64,000 nucleotides of DNA. Source: an uncultured Muribaculaceae bacterium (GTDB lineage: Bacteria > Bacteroidota > Bacteroidia > Bacteroidales > Muribaculaceae). The stretch is taken from assembly GCA_910587475.1 (NCBI GenBank), contig CAJUMR010000009.1, positions 21,043-85,042 of the forward strand, given 5' to 3'. A program made the position numbers and the translations under genes. Of this stretch, positions 7,287-14,818 are shown piece after piece. The notes below the pieces were generated by a model. That model had not been told where the DNA came from. It was given only the letters and a program-made list of their open reading frames with translations, and made no database searches. The stretch's first letter is position 1; each line of letters begins with the position of its first letter.

Positions 7287-8987
7287 ATGAACACGATGAT
7301 GACAACCGATAAAGAATCATGCCGCACAATCATTGAATTACTGGTCGCCCACGGCGTTGAGGACGCTGTGATCTCGCCTGGCAGCCGCAACACTCCGCTG
7401 ATCATCGCTGCGCACCGCAATGCCGGACTGCGCACTCACGTAGTGATCGACGAACGCTGCGCTGCATTTTTCGGACTCGGCATCGCTCTGCAGACCCATA
7501 AGCCCGTGGCATTGATCTGCACATCAGGATCAGCGGTTCTCAACTACGCCCCTGCCATCTCAGAAGCATATTACCGCCACATACCGCTGATAGCCATCTC
7601 AGCCGACAGACCCGCGGAATGGATCGATCAGGACGACAGCCAGACCATAAGGCAGAACGGAGTGATCGACAACATTGTCAAAGGGTCATTTGACATTTAC
7701 GGCGAGAACGGCGCAGCGGTCTACAGCCGCTTCACATCGCGGACCATCAACGATGCGATAGCGCTCGCAACCAGAGGTCCTAAAGGGCCCGTACACATCA
7801 ACGTGCGCCTTGACGAGCCATTGGGAAATATATCCGACATCGAGTCAAAACCGGCTTCGAGGATAGAGCTCATCGAAGCAGACGCGAAACGCCTGAGCGA
7901 CCGACAGTTCGACAGGCTCGCAGAAGAGGCTGCCGGCAAAAAGATAATGATTGTGTGCGGTTTCGGCGCTTCTGACCACAAGCTCGACAAAGCACTGGAC
8001 GACTTTGCCAGAAGATGCGGTGCGGTGATTCTGAAAGAAGCGCAGTCGAACGTACACACCTCTATTGCAGTCAGCCACATCGACTCATGTCTATCGACAT
8101 TCACCAAGGATGATTACAATGATCTGAAACCCGATCTTGTCATAACGACCGGCGGGTCAATCGTGTCTCGAATGATAAAACAATATCTTCGCAGCCTCAA
8201 TGATATCGAGCACTGGCATATAGCCGAAAGCCGCCGTTCAATCGACTGCTTCCTCGCGCTTACTAAACGAATAGAGTGCGAGACCGACGTTTTCTTTGAC
8301 GAATTGGGCTCAAGACTTTCAAGCAACGCGGCATGCGATTGTCAGTACCTGAAAAAATGGACGGCCAAACATGCAGAAGCAAGAGAAAAGATGAAGCAAT
8401 TCCTGCCATCGTGCGGGTGGAGTGACTTCTACGCCATGGGGCGCATGATGAAACTGACTCCGCGCAACTGGCACCTTCAGCTGAGCAATGGCACCGTTGT
8501 GCGTTATGCCCAGCTGTTCGACTATTCGGCGTTCAGCAACATCGAATGCAACAGAGGCGTAAGCGGCATCGACGGATGCACATCGACGGCTATCGGCGCT
8601 CATCTGGATTACAACGACGTGACGCTGCTGATCAGCGGCGACATGAGCGCACAATACGACGCCGGCGCGCTGGCGCTTAACGAGATCAGCCCGCGGTTCA
8701 AAATGGCTGTACTCAACAACAGCGGCGGAGGCATATTCAGGTTCATCAAGTCGACATCCCATCTCGAGGAGTGTGAGGAATGCTTTGCAGCGAAAGTCAA
8801 TCTGCCATTGAAGCAGTTGGCCGAAGGCTATGGCTTCGCTTATTTTGAAGCAAGCGACAAAGAGTCGTTCGACGAAGCGTTCAGCCTCTTTGCTGTCGAA
8901 AAAGAGCGACCGGCGCTACTCAACATCATCACCCCACCCCGGCAAAGCGCCGAACTATTAAAAGAATTTTTCACAACGACGAAATAA
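7287..8987 (+). CDS. menD: MenD, SEPHCHC synthase
   Basis: A 566-residue thiamine-diphosphate enzyme that condenses isochorismate with 2-oxoglutarate to 2-succinyl-5-enolpyruvyl-6-hydroxy-3-cyclohexene-1-carboxylate, the first committed menaquinone step. The N-terminal Pyr domain has the signature AVISPGSRNTPLIIAAHRN (about 23-41) and the glutamate region VVIDERCAAFFGLGIALQ. The PP domain carries ISGDMSAQYDAGALALNEI and the NNSGGGIFRF loop. Two further ATG codons within the first five codons are possible starts. It leads a tight operon menD-menB-menC-menE; menF is not adjacent. Confidence 0.97.
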   Translation: MNTMMTTDKESCRTIIELLVAHGVEDAVISPGSRNTPLIIAAHRNAGLRTHVVIDERCAAFFGLGIALQTHKPVALICTSGSAVLNYAPAISEAYYRHIPLIAISADRPAEWIDQDDSQTIRQNGVIDNIVKGSFDIYGENGAAVYSRFTSRTINDAIALATRGPKGPVHINVRLDEPLGNISDIESKPASRIELIEADAKRLSDRQFDRLAEEAAGKKIMIVCGFGASDHKLDKALDDFARRCGAVILKEAQSNVHTSIAVSHIDSCLSTFTKDDYNDLKPDLVITTGGSIVSRMIKQYLRSLNDIEHWHIAESRRSIDCFLALTKRIECETDVFFDELGSRLSSNAACDCQYLKKWTAKHAEAREKMKQFLPSCGWSDFYAMGRMMKLTPRNWHLQLSNGTVVRYAQLFDYSAFSNIECNRGVSGIDGCTSTAIGAHLDYNDVTLLISGDMSAQYDAGALALNEISPRFKMAVLNNSGGGIFRFIKSTSHLEECEECFAAKVNLPLKQLAEGYGFAYFEASDKESFDEAFSLFAVEKERPALLNIITPPRQSAELLKEFFTTTK

Positions 8988-8996
8988 ATAATAAAC

Positions 8997-9821
8997 ATGA
9001 GCAATCGTAACTGGCAAACAATCAAGGAATATTCTGACATACTTTTTGATTTCTACAACGGCATCGCCCGCATAACGATCAACCGGCCTAAGGTGTACAA
9101 CGCATTCCGTCCTCAGACCAATGCACAGATGCTTGAAGCAATGGCCTACTGCCGCGAACACCCCGAAGTGAGGGTCGTAGTTCTTACCGGAGCGGGCGAC
9201 AAAGCGTTCTGCTCGGGCGGTGACCAGAATTACAAAAGCCGCGGCGGTTACCGCGATGCCGACGGCACACCGCGTCTCAATGTGCTTGATCTCCATAAAG
9301 CTATCAGGAGCATTCCCAAGCCAGTGATCGCGATGGTCAACGGCTATGCTATCGGAGGAGGAAACGTGCTCAATGTGGTCTGCGATCTGTCAATAGCATC
9401 AGACATCGCACGTTTCGGCCAGACCGGGCCCAAAGTCGGAAGTTTCGACGCAGGCTTCGGATCATCGTATCTCGCCCGATGCGTCGGTCAGAAGAAGGCC
9501 CGCGAAATATGGTATCTTTGCCGTCAGTACACCGCTGCGGAAGCTCTCGAAATGGGCATGATCAACAAAGTTGTGCCTTTTGAAAGACTTGAGGATGAGG
9601 TGGTCGAATGGTGTGAGACCATAATCAAACGCAGCCCGTTTGCGATCCGCATGATCAAACGCGCGCTCAACGCTGAGCTCGACGGACAGAGCGGCCTGAT
9701 GGAATTTGCGGGCGACGCCACGCTGATGTACTATCTCATGGACGAAGCGCAGGAAGGCAAAAACGCTTTCCTCGAAAAACGCGATCCCGATTTCGACCAG
9801 TTCCCTCAATTTCCCGGATAA
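8997..9821 (+). CDS. menB: MenB, 1,4-dihydroxy-2-naphthoyl-CoA synthase
   Basis: A 274-residue crotonase-fold enzyme that closes the second ring of the naphthoquinone from o-succinylbenzoyl-CoA. Family signatures are RPKVYNAFRPQT at about 30, the oxyanion-hole region CSGGDQNYKSRGGYRD, VNGYAIGGGNVLNVVCD, and FGQTGPKVGSFDAGFGSSYL. The C-terminus FLEKRDPDFDQFPQFPG is the typical MenB tail. It begins 9 bases after menD. Length and all motifs match functional MenB. Confidence 0.98.
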   Translation: MSNRNWQTIKEYSDILFDFYNGIARITINRPKVYNAFRPQTNAQMLEAMAYCREHPEVRVVVLTGAGDKAFCSGGDQNYKSRGGYRDADGTPRLNVLDLHKAIRSIPKPVIAMVNGYAIGGGNVLNVVCDLSIASDIARFGQTGPKVGSFDAGFGSSYLARCVGQKKAREIWYLCRQYTAAEALEMGMINKVVPFERLEDEVVEWCETIIKRSPFAIRMIKRALNAELDGQSGLMEFAGDATLMYYLMDEAQEGKNAFLEKRDPDFDQFPQFPG

Positions 9822-9848
9822 AAGACCTGACTAAACGATAAGACATCA

Positions 9849-10889
9849 ATGATCAAGGCTCAATGGAGCCGCTATCGGCTTCAATTCCGTTTCCTTGCCA
9901 AAACCTCGCGCGAAGAGATGACGGCAAAGGACACTTACTTCGTGAGAACCTATGATGACTGCCGGCCCGACATCGTCGGACTGGGCGAATGCGCATTGTT
10001 CAGAGGCCTGAGTGCCGACGATGTCCCCGACTTTGAAAATCGGCTTAGTGAGGCCTGCCGCCACCCACTCGAACCATTGCCAGAAATGAGTGCAATACGC
10101 TTCGGCTTCGAGACTGCTATGGCCGATCTCCGTAACGGAGGACATCGCACGATTTTTGAAAGCCAATGGCAAAACGGCAGGAAACAGATAGCGATCAACG
10201 GCTTGATATGGATGGGCGACAAAGCCACGATGGTCAGGCGCGTTGAAGAAAAACTTTCTCAAGGCTTCAAAATCCTCAAACTGAAAGTCGGAGGCATCGC
10301 ATTTGACGATGAACTCGACATCATCAAGACCATACGTCGCCGCTTCGGCCGCAACGACCTCGAAATCAGGCTCGACGCCAACGGAAATTTCAAGGCCGAA
10401 AACGTTGACAAACGTCTCGAAGAATTGAGCAAATATGACATTCACTCGATCGAACAGCCTGTGGCTGCCGGTCAACATGCGCTGATGAAGCGTATCTGCG
10501 CTTCAAGCCCGATAGACATAGCTCTTGACGAGGAGCTCATCGGTTGCAGGTCCGACGTAGACATGGACGACATGCTGTCGGAGATAAAACCCCAGTACAT
10601 CATTCTGAAACCCTCCCTGTGCGGTGGCTTTGAGAGAGCCGACCATTGGATCGCTACCGCAATGAAATATGGCATCGGTTGGTGGGCGACCTCGGCTCTC
10701 GAATCGAACATCGGACTTAATGCCATCGCTCAATGGGTATCGACCAAAGATAACGATATGGCTCAAGGGCTCGGAACCGGCGAATTGTACGACAACAACA
10801 TAGCGTCGCCCCTGGCCATGTCGGATGCCCGACTGATCTATCGTCAGAATGAAAAATGGATAATTCCCGATCTGCCGTGGCAAGTGTAA
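9849..10889 (+). CDS. menC: MenC, o-succinylbenzoate synthase
   Basis: A 346-residue enolase-superfamily enzyme that dehydrates SHCHC to o-succinylbenzoate. The barrel contains the expected catalytic set: KxK in KILKLKVGG (about 140), metal ligands in EIRLDANGNF, HSIEQPVAAG and IALDEELIG, and the second catalytic lysine in YIILKPSLCGGF. It lies 27 bases after menB, and its 3' end overlaps menE by 34 bases. Sequence variation in this family is high, but the menaquinone context makes the assignment firm. Confidence 0.95.
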   Translation: MIKAQWSRYRLQFRFLAKTSREEMTAKDTYFVRTYDDCRPDIVGLGECALFRGLSADDVPDFENRLSEACRHPLEPLPEMSAIRFGFETAMADLRNGGHRTIFESQWQNGRKQIAINGLIWMGDKATMVRRVEEKLSQGFKILKLKVGGIAFDDELDIIKTIRRRFGRNDLEIRLDANGNFKAENVDKRLEELSKYDIHSIEQPVAAGQHALMKRICASSPIDIALDEELIGCRSDVDMDDMLSEIKPQYIILKPSLCGGFERADHWIATAMKYGIGWWATSALESNIGLNAIAQWVSTKDNDMAQGLGTGELYDNNIASPLAMSDARLIYRQNEKWIIPDLPWQV

Positions 10890-11821
10890 GCGATTTCATC
10901 AGAGAGTGGCAATCTGACAGCAATTATATTGTCGCCCACACATCAGGGTCGACAGGAACTCCGAAAGAGATAAGACTCCCGAAGGCAGATATGATCGTAT
11001 CGGCCCGAGCCACAAACCGTCGCTTCGGCATCGACAGCAGATCGACAATAGCCGCCCCGCTGTCAGTAGATTACATAGCCGGAAAGATGATGTGTGTCCG
11101 CGCCATTGAAGCCGGTTGCAAGCTATTGGAGATGACTCCGTCCAACAATGTGACTATAGATCGGACAATCGACCTTCTCGCCATTGTGCCATCGCAGGTG
11201 GAGAGCATTATCAGTCAACCTAAGGCCGCACAACTGGTAAAAAACATCATCATCGGTGGCGCCCCGCTCTCAGAGAACCTCGCCACTGAACTTGCCGCCA
11301 AAGGCTTCAATGCATATGCAACCTACGGCATGACGGAAACGTGCAGCCATGTGGCTCTTGCTCGCATCGGGGACTCCGACCGACGGTTCACGGCTATGCC
11401 GGGCATAGAATTTTCGACAGACTGCCGCGGCTGCCTTGTGATATCGGCGCCTGACTACAGTTTCAAGAAACTCACGACCAACGATATCGTTGAACTCTAC
11501 AGCCCGACTGAATTCAAATGGATCGGACGGCATGACAACGTGATAAATTCGGGAGGGATAAAAATATCGCCCGAGCAACTTGAACGAGAAATAGCCCGAT
11601 ATATATCCAAGCCATTCTACATCTGCGGAGTAAGCGATGACAGGTGGGGCGAAGTTCCGGTAATGGTGTTCGAAGGGAATAAAGCTGATGAAGAGGCAAT
11701 TATCAGATTGCTAATGTCGAAGCTCGACCACAAACGATGCCCCAAGAGAGCATATGCCACAGGGCAGCTACCGCGCACATCCAACGGGAAAATATTGCGC
11801 AAAAAGCCCGACGGGCTTTAG
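10856..11821 (+). CDS. menE: MenE, o-succinylbenzoate-CoA ligase (short form)
   Basis: A 321-residue ANL-superfamily adenylating enzyme that activates o-succinylbenzoate with CoA. The phosphate-binding loop VAHTSGSTGTPKE is at about 24-36, the adenylate motif AYATYGMTETCSHV at about 155, a WIGRHDNVINSGG hinge follows, and the catalytic lysine lies in RTSNGKILRK close to the C-terminus. It is shorter than the roughly 450-480 residue enzymes of Proteobacteria and Firmicutes because the N-terminal segment is reduced, as I recall for other Bacteroidetes. The start lies 34 bases inside menC, so translation is probably coupled. Confidence 0.93.
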   Translation: MDNSRSAVASVSDFIREWQSDSNYIVAHTSGSTGTPKEIRLPKADMIVSARATNRRFGIDSRSTIAAPLSVDYIAGKMMCVRAIEAGCKLLEMTPSNNVTIDRTIDLLAIVPSQVESIISQPKAAQLVKNIIIGGAPLSENLATELAAKGFNAYATYGMTETCSHVALARIGDSDRRFTAMPGIEFSTDCRGCLVISAPDYSFKKLTTNDIVELYSPTEFKWIGRHDNVINSGGIKISPEQLEREIARYISKPFYICGVSDDRWGEVPVMVFEGNKADEEAIIRLLMSKLDHKRCPKRAYATGQLPRTSNGKILRKKPDGL

Positions 11822-11836
11822 TTGTGCTAACTATAC

Positions 11837-11865
11837 AAAATGCCGGGGTGACCGGCATTTTTTTT
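11837..11865. terminator. Bidirectional terminator between menE and the Crp/Fnr gene
   Basis: AAAATGCCGG (11837-11846) pairs with CCGGCATTTT (11852-11861) around a 5-base loop and is followed by further T residues. On the minus strand the same stem ends in TTTT, so it can serve both convergent genes. Confidence 0.9.
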
Positions 11866-11875
11866 AGGTTCGGTT

Positions 11876-12589
11876 TCAGAATCCAAGTTTGCTTATCTTG
11901 CGGAGCATCGGCTCGTTGATGATCTTGATGCGCCGTCCGTCGACAACGATGATCTTGTCGTTGACAAATGTCGACAAAGTGCGTATGGCGTTTGATGTAG
12001 TCATGTTTGAGAGACTTGCCAGATCTTCGCGGGCCATATATATCTTCAAAGTCGAATTGTCGTCCTCATATCCATAGTGATCGAGCAACACGACGAGAGC
12101 TTCGGCAAGTCGTCCGCGTATATGCTTCTGAGTCAAGGTGACTATGCGGGTGTCAGAACCGCCGAGATTTCGGGCCAGTTCCTGAATGAAGAACATTGCG
12201 ACATTATTATTGGTTCTGATCAGCTCATCGACAATCGTCAATGGCAATGAACCTACAACCGACGGCTCTATGGCCATGGCGCTCGACACATAACACTCTT
12301 CGGCAAAATGCGCGCGATAGCCAAAATATTGAACCGGACGCATCAGGCGCAATATCTGCACACGTCCGCCAACCCCTTCCTTGATCTTTTTTACTTTTCC
12401 TTTAAAAAGACACCATAGGCATTCGGGCTCTTCGCCTTCTATATATATGTATTGATTCTTCTTAAAATTGTGAATTTCAAGATGATCGGCCACCAAACGC
12501 TTCTGGTCGCTGTCGAGGACAGACCAGATGGCAGACATATCTTCATTTATAACTTTTTCAAGCGCTGATTTAATCATGGAATAAACCAA
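11876..12589 (-). CDS. Crp/Fnr-family transcription regulator
   Basis: A 237-residue regulator with an N-terminal cyclic-nucleotide-binding-like beta barrel (about 35-145; NQYIYIEGEEPECLWCLFKG is the typical strand-turn region) and a C-terminal winged helix-turn-helix (about 160-230; MAREDLASLSNMTTSNAIRT is the HTH). There is no cluster of four N-terminal cysteines as in FNR, so oxygen sensing by an iron-sulfur cluster is unlikely; the ligand is unknown. A good promoter lies just upstream. A second ATG at codon 5 (12577) is an alternative start. The gene is convergent with menE, and its targets cannot be inferred. Confidence 0.88.
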   Translation of the reverse strand: MVYSMIKSALEKVINEDMSAIWSVLDSDQKRLVADHLEIHNFKKNQYIYIEGEEPECLWCLFKGKVKKIKEGVGGRVQILRLMRPVQYFGYRAHFAEECYVSSAMAIEPSVVGSLPLTIVDELIRTNNNVAMFFIQELARNLGGSDTRIVTLTQKHIRGRLAEALVVLLDHYGYEDDNSTLKIYMAREDLASLSNMTTSNAIRTLSTFVNDKIIVVDGRRIKIINEPMLRKISKLGF

Positions 12590-12605
12590 TAAACGTATTA
12601 CTCTG

Positions 12606-12635
12606 CAAAGTTACAAAATAATGTCAGATCTCAAA
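12606..12635 (-). promoter_or_regulatory. Promoter of the Crp/Fnr gene
   Basis: On the minus strand, TTTG (12635-12632), an 18-base spacer and TAACTTTG (12613-12606) fit the -33/-7 consensus. The predicted leader is 10-25 bases depending on the start used. Confidence 0.65.
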
Positions 12636-12711
12636 TCTTTTTAATCGCATTATTTTCACATAACAGAGCTTTTACGAACATTTTGGTGAACAAACGGCCA
12701 ATCACCGCCAA

Positions 12712-13503
12712 CTAACCGACAGATATGCGCGGGAACAATTCTACGGCATTAGACGATGTGCGGGCGGCTACCGTTGAGAGATCGATACCCATAGATTGCG
12801 AAATGTGACCGGCAATCAAAGGCAAATAAGCGCTTTCGTTGCGCTTACCCCGATTTGGCACAGGCGCCAGATATGGCGAGTCTGTTTCAAGAAGTATCCG
12901 TTCGAGACCGATAGCCGGAAGAACGTTGCGAAGCTGCGAGTTTTTGAACGTCACAACCCCGTTGATACCGAAATAAAAGTCGCCTACCCTACGCACGGCA
13001 TCGACATCACGCTCTGTGCCGCAAAAGCTGTGGAACACGGCCCTGACACCGGCGATGCCCTGCAACACCTCCAATGTCTGAGGCAGACCCTCTCTACAAT
13101 GGATAATCACGGGCAGTCCGAGGTCGACGGCCCGACGAATCTGACTCTCGAACACCTGCATCTGCTCATCGGCGAAAGTCTTGTCCCAATACAGGTCAAT
13201 GCCTATTTCTCCGACAGCTACATAGTCGCGCCCGTCGCCGATATAGCTGTCGATCTGCGAAAGCACATCGCGCCAGTCATCTTTCACCTCAGTCGGATGA
13301 AGCCCCATGGCCACGAACACATTGCCACGATAGCGCGATGCAAGGTCAAGCATCGGATCGACAGTCGACAGATCGACATTAGGGAAAATCATGCGCGTCA
13401 CGCCGGCGTCGATGGCCCGACGCACAGCATCGGGCTCTCCATCGGAAGCGAAATCAGGCAAATAGACATGGGTGTGGGTGTCAATAAACTCCATATCGGT
13501 CAT
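12712..13503 (-). CDS. TatD-family metal-dependent hydrolase
   Basis: A 263-residue TIM-barrel amidohydrolase of the TatD DNase family. Metal ligands are visible in FIDTHTHVYL at the N-terminus, VGEIGIDLYWD at about 100, PVIIHCREG at about 130 and LLETDSPYLAP at about 205. Characterised members are 3'-5' exonucleases acting on DNA, with a proposed role in repair and DNA turnover. A second ATG at codon 4 starts closer to the domain. It lies 14 bases after the polyprenyl synthase stop and is co-transcribed with it. Confidence 0.93.
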   Translation of the reverse strand: MTDMEFIDTHTHVYLPDFASDGEPDAVRRAIDAGVTRMIFPNVDLSTVDPMLDLASRYRGNVFVAMGLHPTEVKDDWRDVLSQIDSYIGDGRDYVAVGEIGIDLYWDKTFADEQMQVFESQIRRAVDLGLPVIIHCREGLPQTLEVLQGIAGVRAVFHSFCGTERDVDAVRRVGDFYFGINGVVTFKNSQLRNVLPAIGLERILLETDSPYLAPVPNRGKRNESAYLPLIAGHISQSMGIDLSTVAARTSSNAVELFPRISVG

Positions 13504-13517
13504 GCGTCAAGGTCAGA

Positions 13518-14477
13518 TCAATAATTGCGCTCGACTGAACGACGGGCAAGATTGTCAAAGTAGGCGCGTGCATCCGCATCAAGATCTACACCATCAAGCG
13601 CGTGTATGGCCTTATCGGCATAGTCAGATACCAGAGCGCGGCAACGGTCATTGAGATTCAATCTGTCATAGACAGCGCGAACCTGCTCTACCCGTTCCGA
13701 CGGTTCGAGATCCTCGGCGAGAATATCAAGTATCTCATTGCGGCACTCTGCAATGGCGTTGATCAGCAGCCAGGTTTTCTTTCCATTGATGATGTCACCT
13801 CCGATCTGCTTACCGAACACCAATGGATCGCCATAGGTGTCCAACCAGTCGTCGCGGAGCTGAAATGCGAGGCCGAGATTTTCTCCATATTTATAAAATG
13901 CGTCGGCCACCTCCTCTGATGCCCCGGCGACCATTGCACCTACGCGGCACGCACAACCTAAGAGCACAGATGTTTTCAGACGGATCATTTCGATATACTG
14001 CGCGACGGTCACATCGTTGCTATGCTCGAAATCAACATCGTACTGCTGACCTTCGTAGACCTCCATCGCCGTGCGGTTGAAAAGATGCATTATCTTCGGC
14101 ATCACTTCAACCGGCGCACCGGCAATAAACTCAGTTGCCATGGTAAGCATCGCATCACCCGACAGTATGGCCGTGTTCTCATTCCAGCGTTTGTGGACAG
14201 TCAGTCGTCCGCGGCGAAGATCGGCGGCATCCATCACGTCGTCGTGAAGAAGCGTGAAATTATGAAATATCTCGATGCCTAAAGCTGCGCTTATCGCCCT
14301 CTCGACGTCGCAACCGAGCGCCGAACACACAGCAAGAGTCAACTGCGGACGCAAGCGCTTGCCACCGCTCTCGAGGGTATAGGCAATCGGAGTGTAGAGG
14401 CCGGCAGGCTGGTCAGGGTATGATATCGATGCAATGGCATCGGAAACGCAATCCGAGATTTTTTCAGGACTTAACAT
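13518..14477 (-). CDS. Polyprenyl diphosphate synthase
   Basis: A 319-residue all-helical trans-prenyltransferase. The first aspartate-rich motif is LLHDDVMDAADLRRGR (about 75-90) and the second is LRDDWLDTYGDP (about 200-211). Both bind magnesium-diphosphate. It should elongate isoprenyl diphosphates with IPP; the chain length cannot be set with confidence, but a product for menaquinone side chains is reasonable given the nearby men genes. The second motif is preceded by a glutamine (LAFQLRDD), as usual. It is the first gene of an operon with tatD. Confidence 0.93.
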   Translation of the reverse strand: MLSPEKISDCVSDAIASISYPDQPAGLYTPIAYTLESGGKRLRPQLTLAVCSALGCDVERAISAALGIEIFHNFTLLHDDVMDAADLRRGRLTVHKRWNENTAILSGDAMLTMATEFIAGAPVEVMPKIMHLFNRTAMEVYEGQQYDVDFEHSNDVTVAQYIEMIRLKTSVLLGCACRVGAMVAGASEEVADAFYKYGENLGLAFQLRDDWLDTYGDPLVFGKQIGGDIINGKKTWLLINAIAECRNEILDILAEDLEPSERVEQVRAVYDRLNLNDRCRALVSDYADKAIHALDGVDLDADARAYFDNLARRSVERNY

Positions 14478-14557
14478 GGAAATCAGAGTGTTTTTGATCA
14501 GTTATAATATCAACAGGCTACAAGCACCATCGGAGATGATGAGAGCCTATCCAGAAG

Positions 14558-14565
14558 CAAAGTTA
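14558..14565 (-). promoter_or_regulatory. -7 element for the polyprenyl synthase operon
   Basis: Minus-strand TAACTTTG is a perfect -7 match, giving a leader of about 75 bases before the ATG at 14477. It is divergent from the element at 14608. Confidence 0.55.
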
Positions 14566-14607
14566 CGATAATTTGTGGTAAAAACAGTAATTTTGGCGAA
14601 ATATGAG

Positions 14608-14615
14608 TAAATTTG
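14608..14615 (+). promoter_or_regulatory. -7 element for the DUF4250-helicase operon
   Basis: TAAATTTG is a perfect -7 match. It lies inside a reading frame that opens at 14603, so the translated start must be downstream, which fixes the DUF4250 start at 14639. Confidence 0.6.
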
Positions 14616-14638
14616 TACTTAGAAACAATCTTCCCAAC

Positions 14639-14818
14639 ATGGACAAACTACCACAAGACCCATTCATATTACTCAGCTACGTAAACACCAAATTACGTGA
14701 CGATTACCCATCATTAGACAAGATGTGCGAAGATCTCGACATTGACCGCAGTGAACTTGAAGACAAACTCCGTCAGGCCGGCTTCGAATATTCGGCGGAA
14801 AACAATAAGTTCTTTTGA
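14639..14818 (+). CDS. DUF4250 small protein
   Basis: A 59-residue protein starting MDKLPQDPFILLSYVNTKLR, which is the recognised DUF4250 opening, followed by a helix-turn-helix-like stretch YPSLDKMCEDLDIDRSEL and a C-terminal GFEYSAENNKFF. The family occurs in Firmicutes and Bacteroidetes; its function is unknown. An ATG 36 bases upstream is in frame but lies on the 5' side of the predicted transcription start, so I reject it. The stop overlaps the helicase ATG by one base (TGATG), indicating coupled translation. Confidence 0.85.
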   Translation: MDKLPQDPFILLSYVNTKLRDDYPSLDKMCEDLDIDRSELEDKLRQAGFEYSAENNKFF

